From contig JAGASH010000002.1 in the NCBI GenBank assembly GCA_017847835.1, positions 79,291 to 143,290 on the forward strand: a DNA stretch of 64,000 nt. Direction: 5' to 3'. The position numbers were made by a program, and so were the translations under genes. How positions within the stretch are numbered: position 1 is the stretch's first letter; each line of letters starts with the position of its first letter. Below, in pieces: positions 1 to 7,264 of this stretch. The notes under the pieces are model-generated. The model did no database searches. It was not told where the DNA came from and saw only the letters and a program-made list of their open reading frames with translations. This stretch comes from Oscillospiraceae bacterium. Lineage in GTDB: Bacteria > Bacillota > Clostridia > Oscillospirales > Ruminococcaceae.

Positions 1-1077
1 ATCGATATCATCAGAATTTTCGACGCGCTCAACGATATCAGAAACCTCGAAACAGCTATCAAGGCTGCAAAGAAGGAGCAGGGACACGCACAGGTTGCGA
101 TTTCCTACACCACCGGTGAGGTTTTCACTCACGAGTATTATGTAAACTACGCAAAGCAGATTGAGAGCGCAGGCGCTGACTCGCTCTGCATTAAGGATAT
201 GGCGGCGCTGCTCACTCCTTACGAGGCTGAGAGCCTTGTAAAGGACCTCAAAGCTGCTGTTAAAATTCCTGTTCAGCTTCACACTCACTACACATCGGGA
301 CTTGCTTCGATGTGCATTATCAAGGCTGTTGAAGCGGGTGTTGACGCGGTTGATACGGCTATGTCGCCGCTCGCGCTCGGCACTTCTCACGCTCCAACCG
401 AGTCGGTTGTTGCAACATTCCAGGGCACTGAGTATGACACGGGACTTGATTTGATTAAGCTCAACGAAATCCGCGAGTATTTTATGGGACTTCGCAAGAA
501 GTACATCGACAGCGGTCTGCTTGACCCGTCTATGCTTGCGACAAACACAAAGGCTCTGATTTATCAGGTGCCCGGCGGAATGCTCTCCAACCTGCTTTCT
601 CAGCTCAAGCAGGCGGGCAAGGCTGACCAGCTCGAAGAGGTTCTCAAGGAAGTTCCGCGTGTTCGTAAGGACAGCGGTTTCCCGCCCCTCGTTACTCCGA
701 CATCTCAGATTGTCGGCACACAGGCTGTGTTCAACGTAATTATGGGCGAGCGCTACAAGACCGTTACCAAGGAGTTCAAGGGAATGGTTAAGGGCGAATA
801 CGGCAGAACTCCCGTGGAAATCGACCCCGAGTTCCGCAAGAAGATTATCGGCGACGAAGAGCCGATTACCTGCCGTCCCGCAGACCAGCTCGCGCCCGAG
901 TTTGACGCAATGAAGGAAGAGGCAAAGGAATGGATTGACGGTTCTTCCGTTGAGGACGTCCTCACCTATGCAATGTTCCCGAAGGTTGCTCCGAAGTTTT
1001 TCGAGAACCGCCGCGACAAGCAGCTCGGTATCGACGCAGCTCACGCAGACAAGCAGAACAAGGTTCACCCTGTATAA
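1..1077 (+). CDS. Oxaloacetate decarboxylase alpha / pyruvate carboxylase subunit B-type carboxyltransferase (5' partial)
   Basis: The reading frame is open from base 1, so the start lies outside the window. It encodes the carboxyltransferase half of a biotin-dependent enzyme that moves CO2 between carboxybiotin and pyruvate/oxaloacetate. Visible signatures are the RIFDALNDIRN segment, the catalytic-lysine motif CIKDM, the metal-binding HTHYTSG, and the AMSPLALGTSHAP stretch, followed by the PYC/OADA conserved domain (EFKGMVKGEYGRTPVEIDP). The protein ends at KVHPV without the C-terminal biotinyl domain (MKM motif) that full OadA/PycB proteins carry, so the biotin carrier must be a separate polypeptide, as in transcarboxylase 5S. 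The metabolic direction cannot be decided here. Confidence 0.9.
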   Translation: MDIIRIFDALNDIRNLETAIKAAKKEQGHAQVAISYTTGEVFTHEYYVNYAKQIESAGADSLCIKDMAALLTPYEAESLVKDLKAAVKIPVQLHTHYTSGLASMCIIKAVEAGVDAVDTAMSPLALGTSHAPTESVVATFQGTEYDTGLDLIKLNEIREYFMGLRKKYIDSGLLDPSMLATNTKALIYQVPGGMLSNLLSQLKQAGKADQLEEVLKEVPRVRKDSGFPPLVTPTSQIVGTQAVFNVIMGERYKTVTKEFKGMVKGEYGRTPVEIDPEFRKKIIGDEEPITCRPADQLAPEFDAMKEEAKEWIDGSSVEDVLTYAMFPKVAPKFFENRRDKQLGIDAAHADKQNKVHPV

Positions 1078-1084
1078 TAAAAAG

Positions 1085-1112
1085 AAATCCCTGTCGCTCG
1101 ACGGGGATTTTC
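1085..1112 (+). terminator. Rho-independent terminator of the carboxyltransferase gene
   Basis: A 12-bp stem (AAATCCCTGTCG paired with CGACGGGGATTT, one G-U wobble) is followed by T residues and lies 8 bp after the stop codon. Confidence 0.85.
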
Positions 1113-1430
1113 TTATACATATATAATATATAGCTTGGATAACGCTCGTTAGAATATTCTTCTGATATCGTTTACAAAAAAATACATCAAAAATTCGTTG
1201 TTTTGCACAAATCAAAGGTTACAAATCGGTAACATTTAAGTCGATTTTTTGTAATTTTTTTAATTTACAAATAAAATTATGAAAAATGTGGCTTTGTTGT
1301 GCGATTTGTGATGAAAATGTGTTACATATGATTTGTTAAGTAATAAAGTAAAAAATGTGGCAAAATAAACAAGTTTTGCCCGCGGGAGGCGGTTTCAAAG
1401 GCTTTTTTGAAAAAAAATTGAAAAAACCAC

Positions 1431-1458
1431 TTGCAAAAAGTAAAAAAATATGTTAAAC
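1431..1458 (+). promoter_or_regulatory. Possible promoter of the ABC importer operon
   Basis: TTGCAA is followed after 16 bases by TTAAAC. The match to the -10 consensus is poor, so this is tentative; an activator may be needed. Confidence 0.35.
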
Positions 1459-1534
1459 TTACTAATGTAATCGAGAGGCAATAAAATATGTGGATTGTTG
1501 CAAACTCGATTGAGATTTATCCGTACCGCAAAGT

Positions 1535-1552
1535 TTCGGAATTTGTTCCGAA
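1535..1552 (+). promoter_or_regulatory. Inverted repeat TTCGGAA-N4-TTCCGAA in the importer leader
   Basis: A perfect 7-bp inverted repeat lies between the putative promoter and the ribosome site of the binding-protein gene. The right half also pairs with the next bases (CCGA-ACA-TCGG). It could be an operator for a LacI/AraC-type sugar regulator or an RNA hairpin. Confidence 0.45.
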
Positions 1553-1589
1553 CATCGGTCGGAACCATTTATTTTAGGAGGAAAAACCA

Positions 1590-3011
1590 ATGAAGAAAAG
1601 AATTTTGGCAGCGCTCGTAGCGTCTGCTGCTGTTCTCTCGCTCGCTGGCTGCAACAAGGGTGGCTCCAGCAGCAGCAACTCAACCACCAGCTCTTCCGGC
1701 AACACTTCTACCGACGCAAGCACCAGCAGCACTACAAGCGAACCCACTGTTGACGCTTATGCTGAGGCTCAGAAGGCTGGTACCGGCGTATTCGATACCG
1801 CTGGTGAAGGTAAGGTATTCAACATCTGGTGCTGGAACGGCGACTTCAAGAAGTACGTAGAGAATTCCGGCTACAAGGTTCCCGATGGAATCACCATCAA
1901 GTGGAACGAAATCCCCAACGAGGGCGGCGCTTACCAGAAGCAGCTCGACGCAGCTCTTCTTAAGCAGGCTGACGCTCCCGCTGATGAGAAGATTGATATC
2001 TTCCTCGCAGAGGCTGACTACATCCTGAAGTACTCCAACGCTAAGGTTACTCAGGACGTTAAGAAGCTCGGCGTTGAGCAGTGGGCTACCGGTTATGACT
2101 ATACTTACAAGGCAGCTACCAGTGCTGACGGCGTTCTGAAGGGCGTTTCTTGGCAGTGCAACCCGTCTGCATTCATTTACAGACGTTCCATCGCTAGGGA
2201 TGTTCTCGGTACTGACGATCCCGATAAGGTTCAGGAAGCTATCGCTACATGGGATAAGCTCGACGAAGTAGCTCAGAAGGCTAAGGACAAGGGCTACATC
2301 ATGTTCGCTTCTCCTCTGGAGACCTACAGAACCTTCGCTAACAACTCCAAGGTTTCTTATGTAAACAATGGCAAGTTCGCTACTCACGATGCATTCAACC
2401 AGTGGCTCGACCAGGCTAAGAAGTACGTTGACAACGGCTGGTCCCTCACTTATGACCTCTGGGCTGCTGAGAAGGCTGCACAGATGGACGTTGACGGCAA
2501 GATGATGGCTTGCATCGGCCCGGCTTGGTACTTCAACTTCTGCATGGGTACTGCACAGGATAAGACCCCTGGCGACTGGGCAATCTGCAAGGGCCCGCAG
2601 GCTCACTTCTGGGGCGGTACTTGGCTCCTCGCTGCTGAGGGCTCCGATAACCCCAAGATGATTGCTGACCTTATGAACGCATTCACCGCTAACGAGCAGA
2701 TTATGGAATACATCCTCAAGGATGCTAACGAGTTCCCGAACAACAAGAACGTTGTTAAGAAGTATGCTGAAGATCCTAACTTCGGTCTTGCATTCCTCGG
2801 CGGTCAGAACCACATCAAGGTTCTCGGCGACATGACTGACGATATCGTTTGGGATACCGCTCTCCACACTGTTTACGACCAGACCTTCAACGAGGATCTT
2901 CCCAACAACATGCTCACCTACCTCAACGGCACTAAGTCCAAGGAAGACGCTATGAAGGCATTCTATGACAAGCTTGATGACGTTACCGGCGGTTCTATCG
3001 CTCACGACTAA
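1590..3011 (+). CDS. ABC transporter sugar-binding lipoprotein (family 1 solute-binding)
   Basis: This 473-residue protein is the extracellular substrate-binding component of a carbohydrate importer. It starts with a lipoprotein signal peptide: charged MKKR, a hydrophobic stretch, and the lipobox LAGC with the lipidated cysteine at residue 21, followed by a Ser/Thr-rich tether to about residue 55. The mature part (IWCWNGDFKKY, Trp-rich segments such as GGTWLLAAEG) fits CUT1-type sugar-binding proteins. The start is fixed by an AGGAGG site at 1576-1581. Two permease genes follow downstream after a hairpin. The sugar cannot be predicted from the sequence, and no ATPase gene is present nearby. 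Confidence 0.9.
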   Translation: MKKRILAALVASAAVLSLAGCNKGGSSSSNSTTSSSGNTSTDASTSSTTSEPTVDAYAEAQKAGTGVFDTAGEGKVFNIWCWNGDFKKYVENSGYKVPDGITIKWNEIPNEGGAYQKQLDAALLKQADAPADEKIDIFLAEADYILKYSNAKVTQDVKKLGVEQWATGYDYTYKAATSADGVLKGVSWQCNPSAFIYRRSIARDVLGTDDPDKVQEAIATWDKLDEVAQKAKDKGYIMFASPLETYRTFANNSKVSYVNNGKFATHDAFNQWLDQAKKYVDNGWSLTYDLWAAEKAAQMDVDGKMMACIGPAWYFNFCMGTAQDKTPGDWAICKGPQAHFWGGTWLLAAEGSDNPKMIADLMNAFTANEQIMEYILKDANEFPNNKNVVKKYAEDPNFGLAFLGGQNHIKVLGDMTDDIVWDTALHTVYDQTFNEDLPNNMLTYLNGTKSKEDAMKAFYDKLDDVTGGSIAHD

Positions 3012-3042
3012 TTCAAAGCTTAGTTGAATAGCAATTGACCTT

Positions 3043-3073
3043 AAAGAGGTGAGGCGGCTCGCTTCACCTCTTT
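3043..3073 (+). terminator. Intercistronic hairpin between binding protein and permeases
   Basis: AAAGAGGTGA pairs perfectly with TCACCTCTTT across an 11-base loop. There is no long T-run after it, so partial termination or 3'-end stabilisation of the binding-protein message is more likely than full termination. Confidence 0.65.
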
Positions 3074-3136
3074 ATTGTTCATATACGCTGTTCTCGGTTT
3101 GGTATAGCAAGAAAATTTTGGAAAGAGGTAAGCGCA

Positions 3137-4081
3137 ATGAACAAAAAGCATAAATCTATAAGTTATGCAAAATGGGGATATATCTTTATTATCCCGTTCT
3201 TCGTTGTTTATATCATTTTCTCATTGATACCTACTTTATCCACGTTCTATTACAGCTTTTTTAATAAGGGTTTCGATCCGGTTTCATTTGAAGAATATGA
3301 AAAATTTGTCGGTTTTGACAATTACGTAAAACTGCTGAGCTTTGAGGGCGGTACAAACCGTTTCTTCAGCTATTTTGGCAATACAATGATTATGTGGGTA
3401 CTTGGCGCTGTTCCTCAGCTCCTGTTCTCGCTTTTGCTGGCTGTAATTTTCACTTCTGCTAGATTGAGAATTAAGGGCCAGAGATTTTTCAAGACAGTAA
3501 TCTATATGCCGAACCTCATCATGGCGGCTTCTTATGCATTGCTGTTTATCGGTTTGTTCAGTGATGTCGGACCTATCAATGTGCTTATTAAGGCAATTTC
3601 GGGAGATACTTTCCGTTTCCTTGCAGACCCGTGGGGCGCAAGAGGCGTAATTGCTTTCGTAAACTTTATTATGTGGTTCGGTAACACGACAATTCTCCTT
3701 ATGGCAGGTATTATGGGTATCGACCAAAGCTTGTTTGAAGCGGCTCAAATCGACGGCGCTTCGGGAATGCAGGTATTCACTAAGATTACCCTTCCGCTTT
3801 TGATGCCTATTCTTGTATATGTTGCGATTACTTCACTTATCGGCGGTCTGCAGATGTTCGACGTTCCGCAGATTATGAGAGTTTCGGATACACCGACTCA
3901 GGATACGACCACTATGATAATGTGGCTGAACAACCTGATTACAGGTGCAAGCCGACAGTATGGTATGGGCGGCGCAATGTCTGTTCTTATCTTTGCTGTT
4001 ACCGGTGGTCTTAGCTTCCTTGTATTCAAGACAATGGTTACAAGCCCCGATAAGGTTAAGTCCAAGAAAAAGGCTAAGTAA
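3137..4081 (+). CDS. Sugar ABC transporter permease, MalF/UgpA type
   Basis: A 314-residue inner-membrane permease with about six hydrophobic segments and the binding-protein-dependent permease EAA loop near residue 201 (EAAQIDGASGMQVF followed by ITLPLLMP), the surface that docks the ATPase. It begins after a GAAAGAGGT ribosome site. It follows the binding-protein gene and precedes the second permease by 12 bp, so the pair is expected to form the heterodimeric channel of a CUT1 sugar importer. The energising ATPase is missing here; in Firmicutes a shared MsmX-like ATPase encoded elsewhere commonly serves such systems. Confidence 0.9.
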   Translation: MNKKHKSISYAKWGYIFIIPFFVVYIIFSLIPTLSTFYYSFFNKGFDPVSFEEYEKFVGFDNYVKLLSFEGGTNRFFSYFGNTMIMWVLGAVPQLLFSLLLAVIFTSARLRIKGQRFFKTVIYMPNLIMAASYALLFIGLFSDVGPINVLIKAISGDTFRFLADPWGARGVIAFVNFIMWFGNTTILLMAGIMGIDQSLFEAAQIDGASGMQVFTKITLPLLMPILVYVAITSLIGGLQMFDVPQIMRVSDTPTQDTTTMIMWLNNLITGASRQYGMGGAMSVLIFAVTGGLSFLVFKTMVTSPDKVKSKKKAK

Positions 4082-4093
4082 GGAGGAAGACGA

Positions 4094-5011
4094 ATGGATA
4101 CAAATTACTACAATAAAACTGGCGAAACCAAAAGCCAGCGTGCTCAAATCACGACTGCAAGAGTATTCTCTTACATCTTCCTCGGCCTTGTCACAGTTCT
4201 TGCATTGTTCCCGATTTTGATTCTGGTTATCAACACAACTAGAGACAGATTTGCTTTGCAGGGTACTTTCTCCCTCATTCCCGGAACTTCTTTCGGTGAG
4301 AATATGTCTCACACCATTTACGGTGATAACGACCCCAACTCTCTGTTTAACACAACTCAGGTTCCGATTCTCAGAGGTATGTTGAACAGCTTGATTGTTG
4401 CAGGTTCTTCGTGCCTTTTGACTACATATTTCTCGGCTATGACCGCATACGGAATTCATGTTTATGACTTTAAGGGCAAGAAATTTGCGTTTAACTTCAT
4501 TCTCATCATCATGATGATTCCTACTCAGGTATCTTCTGTCGGTTTCGTAAGCTTGGTTGAGAATATGAAGTTGATGAACACCTACGCTCCGCTCATCATT
4601 CCTGCGATTGCAGCTCCCGCAGTATTCTTCTATATGAAGCAATACCTCGAAAGCTCCTTCCCGCTCGAAGTTGTTGAGGCTGCTCGTGTTGATGGCTGCA
4701 ACGAGTTCAGGACGTTTAATATGATTGCTTTGCCGATGATGAAACCGGCGATAGCGGTTCAGTTAATCTTTGCGTTCGTTGCTTCGTGGAACAACTTCTT
4801 CACTCCTTCGCTGATTTTGAGAACCGAAGATGACCTCAAGACAGTCCCGATTCTTATTCAGAAGCTCAGTAGCTCTGTTTTGTCGGGTGGTGCTGACTGG
4901 GGACAGGTTTATATGACAATTTTCCTGTCGATTATTCCTGTTGTAATTATTTACTTCTTCGTTTCCAAGAACATCGTTGAAGGCGTTGCACTTGGTGCAG
5001 TTAAGGGTTAA
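4094..5011 (+). CDS. Sugar ABC transporter permease, MalG type
   Basis: A 305-residue membrane protein with about six transmembrane segments and the conserved EAA loop near residue 195 (EAARVDGCNEFRTFNMIALP). It pairs with the upstream MalF-type permease. The ATG follows an AAGGAGGAAG site 12 bp after the previous stop, which implies co-translation. The C-terminus (VEGVALGAVKG) is typical of the MalG/AraQ group. A strong terminator follows at 5027, so the transporter operon ends here. Confidence 0.9.
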   Translation: MDTNYYNKTGETKSQRAQITTARVFSYIFLGLVTVLALFPILILVINTTRDRFALQGTFSLIPGTSFGENMSHTIYGDNDPNSLFNTTQVPILRGMLNSLIVAGSSCLLTTYFSAMTAYGIHVYDFKGKKFAFNFILIIMMIPTQVSSVGFVSLVENMKLMNTYAPLIIPAIAAPAVFFYMKQYLESSFPLEVVEAARVDGCNEFRTFNMIALPMMKPAIAVQLIFAFVASWNNFFTPSLILRTEDDLKTVPILIQKLSSSVLSGGADWGQVYMTIFLSIIPVVIIYFFVSKNIVEGVALGAVKG

Positions 5012-5026
5012 TTCCTTTACAAATCG

Positions 5027-5058
5027 AATTCCCTCCGTTCATTCGGAGGGAATTTTTT
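5027..5058 (+). terminator. Terminator of the sugar importer operon
   Basis: An 11-bp perfect stem (AATTCCCTCCG with CGGAGGGAATT) with a 6-base loop is followed by a T-run. Confidence 0.9.
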
Positions 5059-5059
5059 G

Positions 5060-5088
5060 TTGACAAATTCAAGCGAGTATGTTATAAT
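5060..5088 (+). promoter_or_regulatory. Perfect consensus sigma-A promoter of the zinc-ribbon cluster
   Basis: TTGACA (5060-5065), a 17-bp spacer and TATAAT (5083-5088), with an extended TG at 5080-5081. It starts two bases after the preceding terminator. Confidence 0.85.
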
Positions 5089-5126
5089 AAATACAGCAAA
5101 CTTTATAATTTTTTGGAGGTAATATT

Positions 5127-5522
5127 ATGTTTTGTAAATCTTGTGGAAAAGAAATCAACGACCAGGCTGTTGTATGCCCTTACTGCGGAGTGCAGACGGG
5201 CGTTGTACAGCAAATCCCTCAGCAGCCTACTTATGGTGCGCAGCAGAATTATGCTGCACCCCAGCAAAATCCTTATGTAAACCAGTACCCGCAGACCGAG
5301 CCCGATGAAACAAATGTCGGAATAGTTGTTTTGTCGGTTTTGTTCCCAATTGTCGGAATTATTCTCGGAGCTGTCAATATCAGCAACGGCAAGAAAAAAT
5401 CGGGCAAGGCTTACTTGACGGCGGGAATTATTGCAGTCGCAGTAGAAGTAGTAATCGGCATTATTCTTGGAATTGTCATTGCGTCAAATCCTGATTTAAG
5501 AATTGCTTGGAGCTTGATATAA
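5127..5522 (+). CDS. Zinc-ribbon membrane protein 1
   Basis: A 131-residue protein of unknown function. The N-terminus is a CxxC-N12-CxxC zinc ribbon (CKSCG and CPYCG), followed by a Gln/Pro/Tyr-rich linker to about residue 60 and two hydrophobic segments that look membrane-inserted. The layout is that of zinc-ribbon membrane proteins in Firmicutes. The ATG follows a TGGAGG site. It is the first of three tandem paralogues with shared N-terminal CGKEI and C-terminal motifs (VVLSVLFPIVGIILG). The function is not known. Confidence 0.75.
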   Translation: MFCKSCGKEINDQAVVCPYCGVQTGVVQQIPQQPTYGAQQNYAAPQQNPYVNQYPQTEPDETNVGIVVLSVLFPIVGIILGAVNISNGKKKSGKAYLTAGIIAVAVEVVIGIILGIVIASNPDLRIAWSLI

Positions 5523-5600
5523 GCATTACATATTGTAATAATTCCTGTTGATATTACAAATCGGCGTTTATGCGCAGTGGTTTTTTGATTTGGAGGAGCA

Positions 5601-5918
5601 ATGTTTTGCAGAACTTGCGGTAAAGAGATACTTGACAATTCGGTAGTTTGTCTGAACTGCGGGTGTTTGACCGGAGCTGCGCAGCCAATATATCAGGAAA
5701 TAATTCCCAATCGTCCTGATAAGGTTGAAGCTGTAAAGGTATTGCTGTCGCTGTTTATATCGGTTGTTGGAATAGTGCTGGGGGTAATTGACCTGAAAAA
5801 CGGCAGAAAGTCCGGCAGAGTCTATTTAATAATCGGAATTATAAAAACCATAATTGAAATTATACTAAGTGTAATATTTATATGGTTTGTATTGTTTTTT
5901 CCATTTCTTATTATGTAA
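5601..5918 (+). CDS. Zinc-ribbon membrane protein 2
   Basis: A 105-residue paralogue of the preceding gene. The zinc ribbon (CRTCGKEI and CLNCG) is kept, the proline-rich linker is shortened, and two hydrophobic segments follow (VLLSLFISVVGIVLGVIDL, then a second helix at the C-terminus). A TTGGAGGAGC ribosome site precedes the ATG. It shares the DLKNGRKSGRVYL turn with paralogue 1. The function is unknown; the copy probably arose by local tandem duplication. Confidence 0.7.
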   Translation: MFCRTCGKEILDNSVVCLNCGCLTGAAQPIYQEIIPNRPDKVEAVKVLLSLFISVVGIVLGVIDLKNGRKSGRVYLIIGIIKTIIEIILSVIFIWFVLFFPFLIM

Positions 5919-5934
5919 TTTCTGAGGTGGAGCT

Positions 5935-6417
5935 ATGTTTTGCAGAACTTGCGGTAAAGAGATTATTGACGAGGCTGTGATTTGCCCGTACTGCGGGTGC
6001 TTGACGGGAGTGCCGCAGCAGCCGCCGATGGGACAGTTGTATGTTAAACAAAAAGTTGACCCAAACAACGAGCCTTACAATCCCTATGCGAACCCCCCAA
6101 TGACCGACCAGAACGGAAATCCGGTTACTTTTGACCGTTACGGCAACCCCAACAATCCATATATGGACCGCTACGGACATCACAATACCACGCCGATAAA
6201 TCAGCAGAATACGAGCTCTGAGCCCGACGAGGTGAATGCGGGGTTAGTTGTGCTGTCGGTGTTTTTCCCGATTGTCGGCATCGTTCTCGGTATCACAAAT
6301 CAAAACTGCGGCAAGCATAAATCCGCCAAAGCGTACATCACCGCGGCTGTAATTTCGTGGGTTGGTTGGTTTTTCATTATGTTTATGTTTGGGATTTTTG
6401 CAGCCTTTTTTGGGTAA
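5935..6417 (+). CDS. Zinc-ribbon membrane protein 3
   Basis: A 160-residue third paralogue. The first ten residues match paralogue 2 exactly (MFCRTCGKEI), then CPYCG completes the ribbon. The linker is long and Asn/Pro/Tyr-rich with a short internal repeat (NGNP and YGNP blocks), followed by the same two membrane segments. A GAGGTGGAGC site precedes the ATG and the gap to paralogue 2 is 16 bp, so the three genes are probably co-transcribed from the promoter at 5060. The function is unknown. Confidence 0.7.
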   Translation: MFCRTCGKEIIDEAVICPYCGCLTGVPQQPPMGQLYVKQKVDPNNEPYNPYANPPMTDQNGNPVTFDRYGNPNNPYMDRYGHHNTTPINQQNTSSEPDEVNAGLVVLSVFFPIVGIVLGITNQNCGKHKSAKAYITAAVISWVGWFFIMFMFGIFAAFFG

Positions 6418-6420
6418 CGT

Positions 6421-6749
6421 TGAATTTTGAACAAAAAGCATATCCCACTAGCGCGCCTAACAACCCCGATATGGCCGACCGAAACGAAAACCCGATTTCG
6501 TTTGAGCAAAATGGCAACCCCAACACAACGCCCATTGTCCAGCAGAATATGAGCTCCCAGCCCGACAAGGTGAAAACGGTTTTGGTTATGCTGTCAGTGG
6601 TGTTACCGCCTGCGGGGTTTATTCTCGGAATTATACATAAAGATGTTGGCAAGGTAAAATTAGGCAAAACTTACACAAAAATCGCGGCGATTACTATGAT
6701 AGTTATTATTTTGAATTTATTGTTTATGTGTATTGTTGACAAATTGTAA
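6421..6749 (+). pseudogene. Decayed fourth zinc-ribbon paralogue
   Basis: Right after the stop of paralogue 3, in another frame, the sequence again encodes the linker and membrane part of the family (NNPDMADRNENPISFEQ, then SQPDKVKTVLVMLSVVLPP and two hydrophobic segments), but the cysteine ribbon, a ribosome site and a proper start codon are missing. This looks like a 5'-truncated tandem duplicate. Translation from the ATG at 6472 cannot be excluded but nothing supports it. Confidence 0.6.
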
Positions 6750-6778
6750 ATTCCATCGGAAATATTTCAAATTGTAAG

Positions 6779-6809
6779 AAAATCGGGCTGTCTTGAGCAG
6801 TCCGATTTT
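6779..6809 (+). terminator. Terminator of the zinc-ribbon cluster
   Basis: AAATCGGGCTG pairs with CAGTCCGATTT around a short loop (one bulge) and is followed by TTTGTTT. Confidence 0.75.
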
Positions 6810-6823
6810 GTTTATTCGGCAAA

Positions 6824-6856
6824 AAAAGGCGACTTCCTCACGGAAACCGCCTTTTG
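6824..6856 (-). terminator. Terminator after rubredoxin copy 1
   Basis: On the minus strand a stem (AAAGGCG/CGCCTTT plus TTCC/GGAA) is followed by TTTTTTT. A similar hairpin follows rubredoxin copy 2. Confidence 0.8.
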
Positions 6857-6870
6857 CTATTCAGTAAAGC

Positions 6871-7026
6871 TTAAACAACCTCAAATGCGTCCTTGCCAAG
6901 ACCGCAAACGGGGCAAGCCCAGTCATCGGGAATGTCTTCCCACTTAGTTCCGGGAGCGATTCCGCTGTCGGGGTCACCCTTCGCAGGGTCATAAACATAG
7001 CCGCAGGGGCAAACGTGCTTTTCCAT
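6871..7026 (-). CDS. Rubredoxin, copy 1 (outside the integrated element)
   Basis: A 51-residue rubredoxin, a small Fe(Cys)4 electron carrier that donates electrons to rubrerythrin-type peroxidases. The iron ligands are in VCPCGYVYD and CPVCG, with the diagnostic [11 protein letters not shown] loop and DDWACP. The first ligand pair is spaced C-P-C rather than the usual CxxC, so it is one residue shorter. An AGGAGG ribosome site precedes the ATG. Upstream lies only the tail of a rubrerythrin gene, cut off by the integrated element. The coding sequence is almost identical to copy 2 at 15804-15959, differing at only a few positions. Confidence 0.92.
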   Translation of the reverse strand: MEKHVCPCGYVYDPAKGDPDSGIAPGTKWEDIPDDWACPVCGLGKDAFEVV

Positions 7027-7044
7027 TGTCATATCCTCCTAAAA

Positions 7045-7101
7045 TTACTTGAAGTAACGGTTGAGGAGTCCCTCGAAAGCCTTGCCGTGACGAGCCTCGT
7101 C
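7045..7101 (-). pseudogene. Displaced 3' end of a rubrerythrin gene
   Basis: The last 18 codons of rubrerythrin ([18 protein letters not shown] and stop) are present, identical in protein sequence to the end of the intact rubrerythrin at 15978, but the frame runs into unrelated element sequence at 7102. It is the fragment left when the element entered the gene. Confidence 0.85.
7070..7101. repeat. Left attachment core (attL)
   Basis: A 32-bp stretch is identical to 16003-16034. It codes for part of the rubrerythrin C-terminus; the flanking bases differ on both sides. Confidence 0.8.
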
Positions 7102-7196
7102 GCTTCCACTCTCTTGATGTTTTACGCTTCGGGTAATGTACAAAAGCCGCTAAAGCCTTTGTTTAAGCCACATCTTTGATACATCTTTTCACAATT

Positions 7197-7251
7197 CTTG
7201 TAAATCATTTAACAAGTTTGTAACTAGTTTTTACAACTTTATTACAACTTT
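7197..7251. repeat. Integrase arm-type repeats, left end
   Basis: CTTGTAAA at 7197-7204 is the reverse complement of TTTACAAG found at the right end. TTACAACTTT occurs twice, at 7231-7240 and 7242-7251, one helical turn apart, immediately upstream of the integrase gene. Confidence 0.5.
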
Positions 7252-7264
7252 GAGGTGATTTTCA

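Larger units (their letters stand above)
1113..1576 (+). other. AT-rich intergenic region upstream of the sugar-binding protein gene
   Basis: About 460 bases without a convincing gene. The first 300 bases are strongly AT-rich with runs of A and T. The last 150 bases hold a weak promoter and a perfect inverted repeat (described separately). No riboswitch was recognised. Confidence 0.6.

Noticed and set aside
1680..3005. Long minus-strand reading frame (441 codons) opposite the sugar-binding protein gene
   Set aside because: It has no ribosome site and no recognisable motif. It is caused by the strong codon bias of the real gene on the plus strand.
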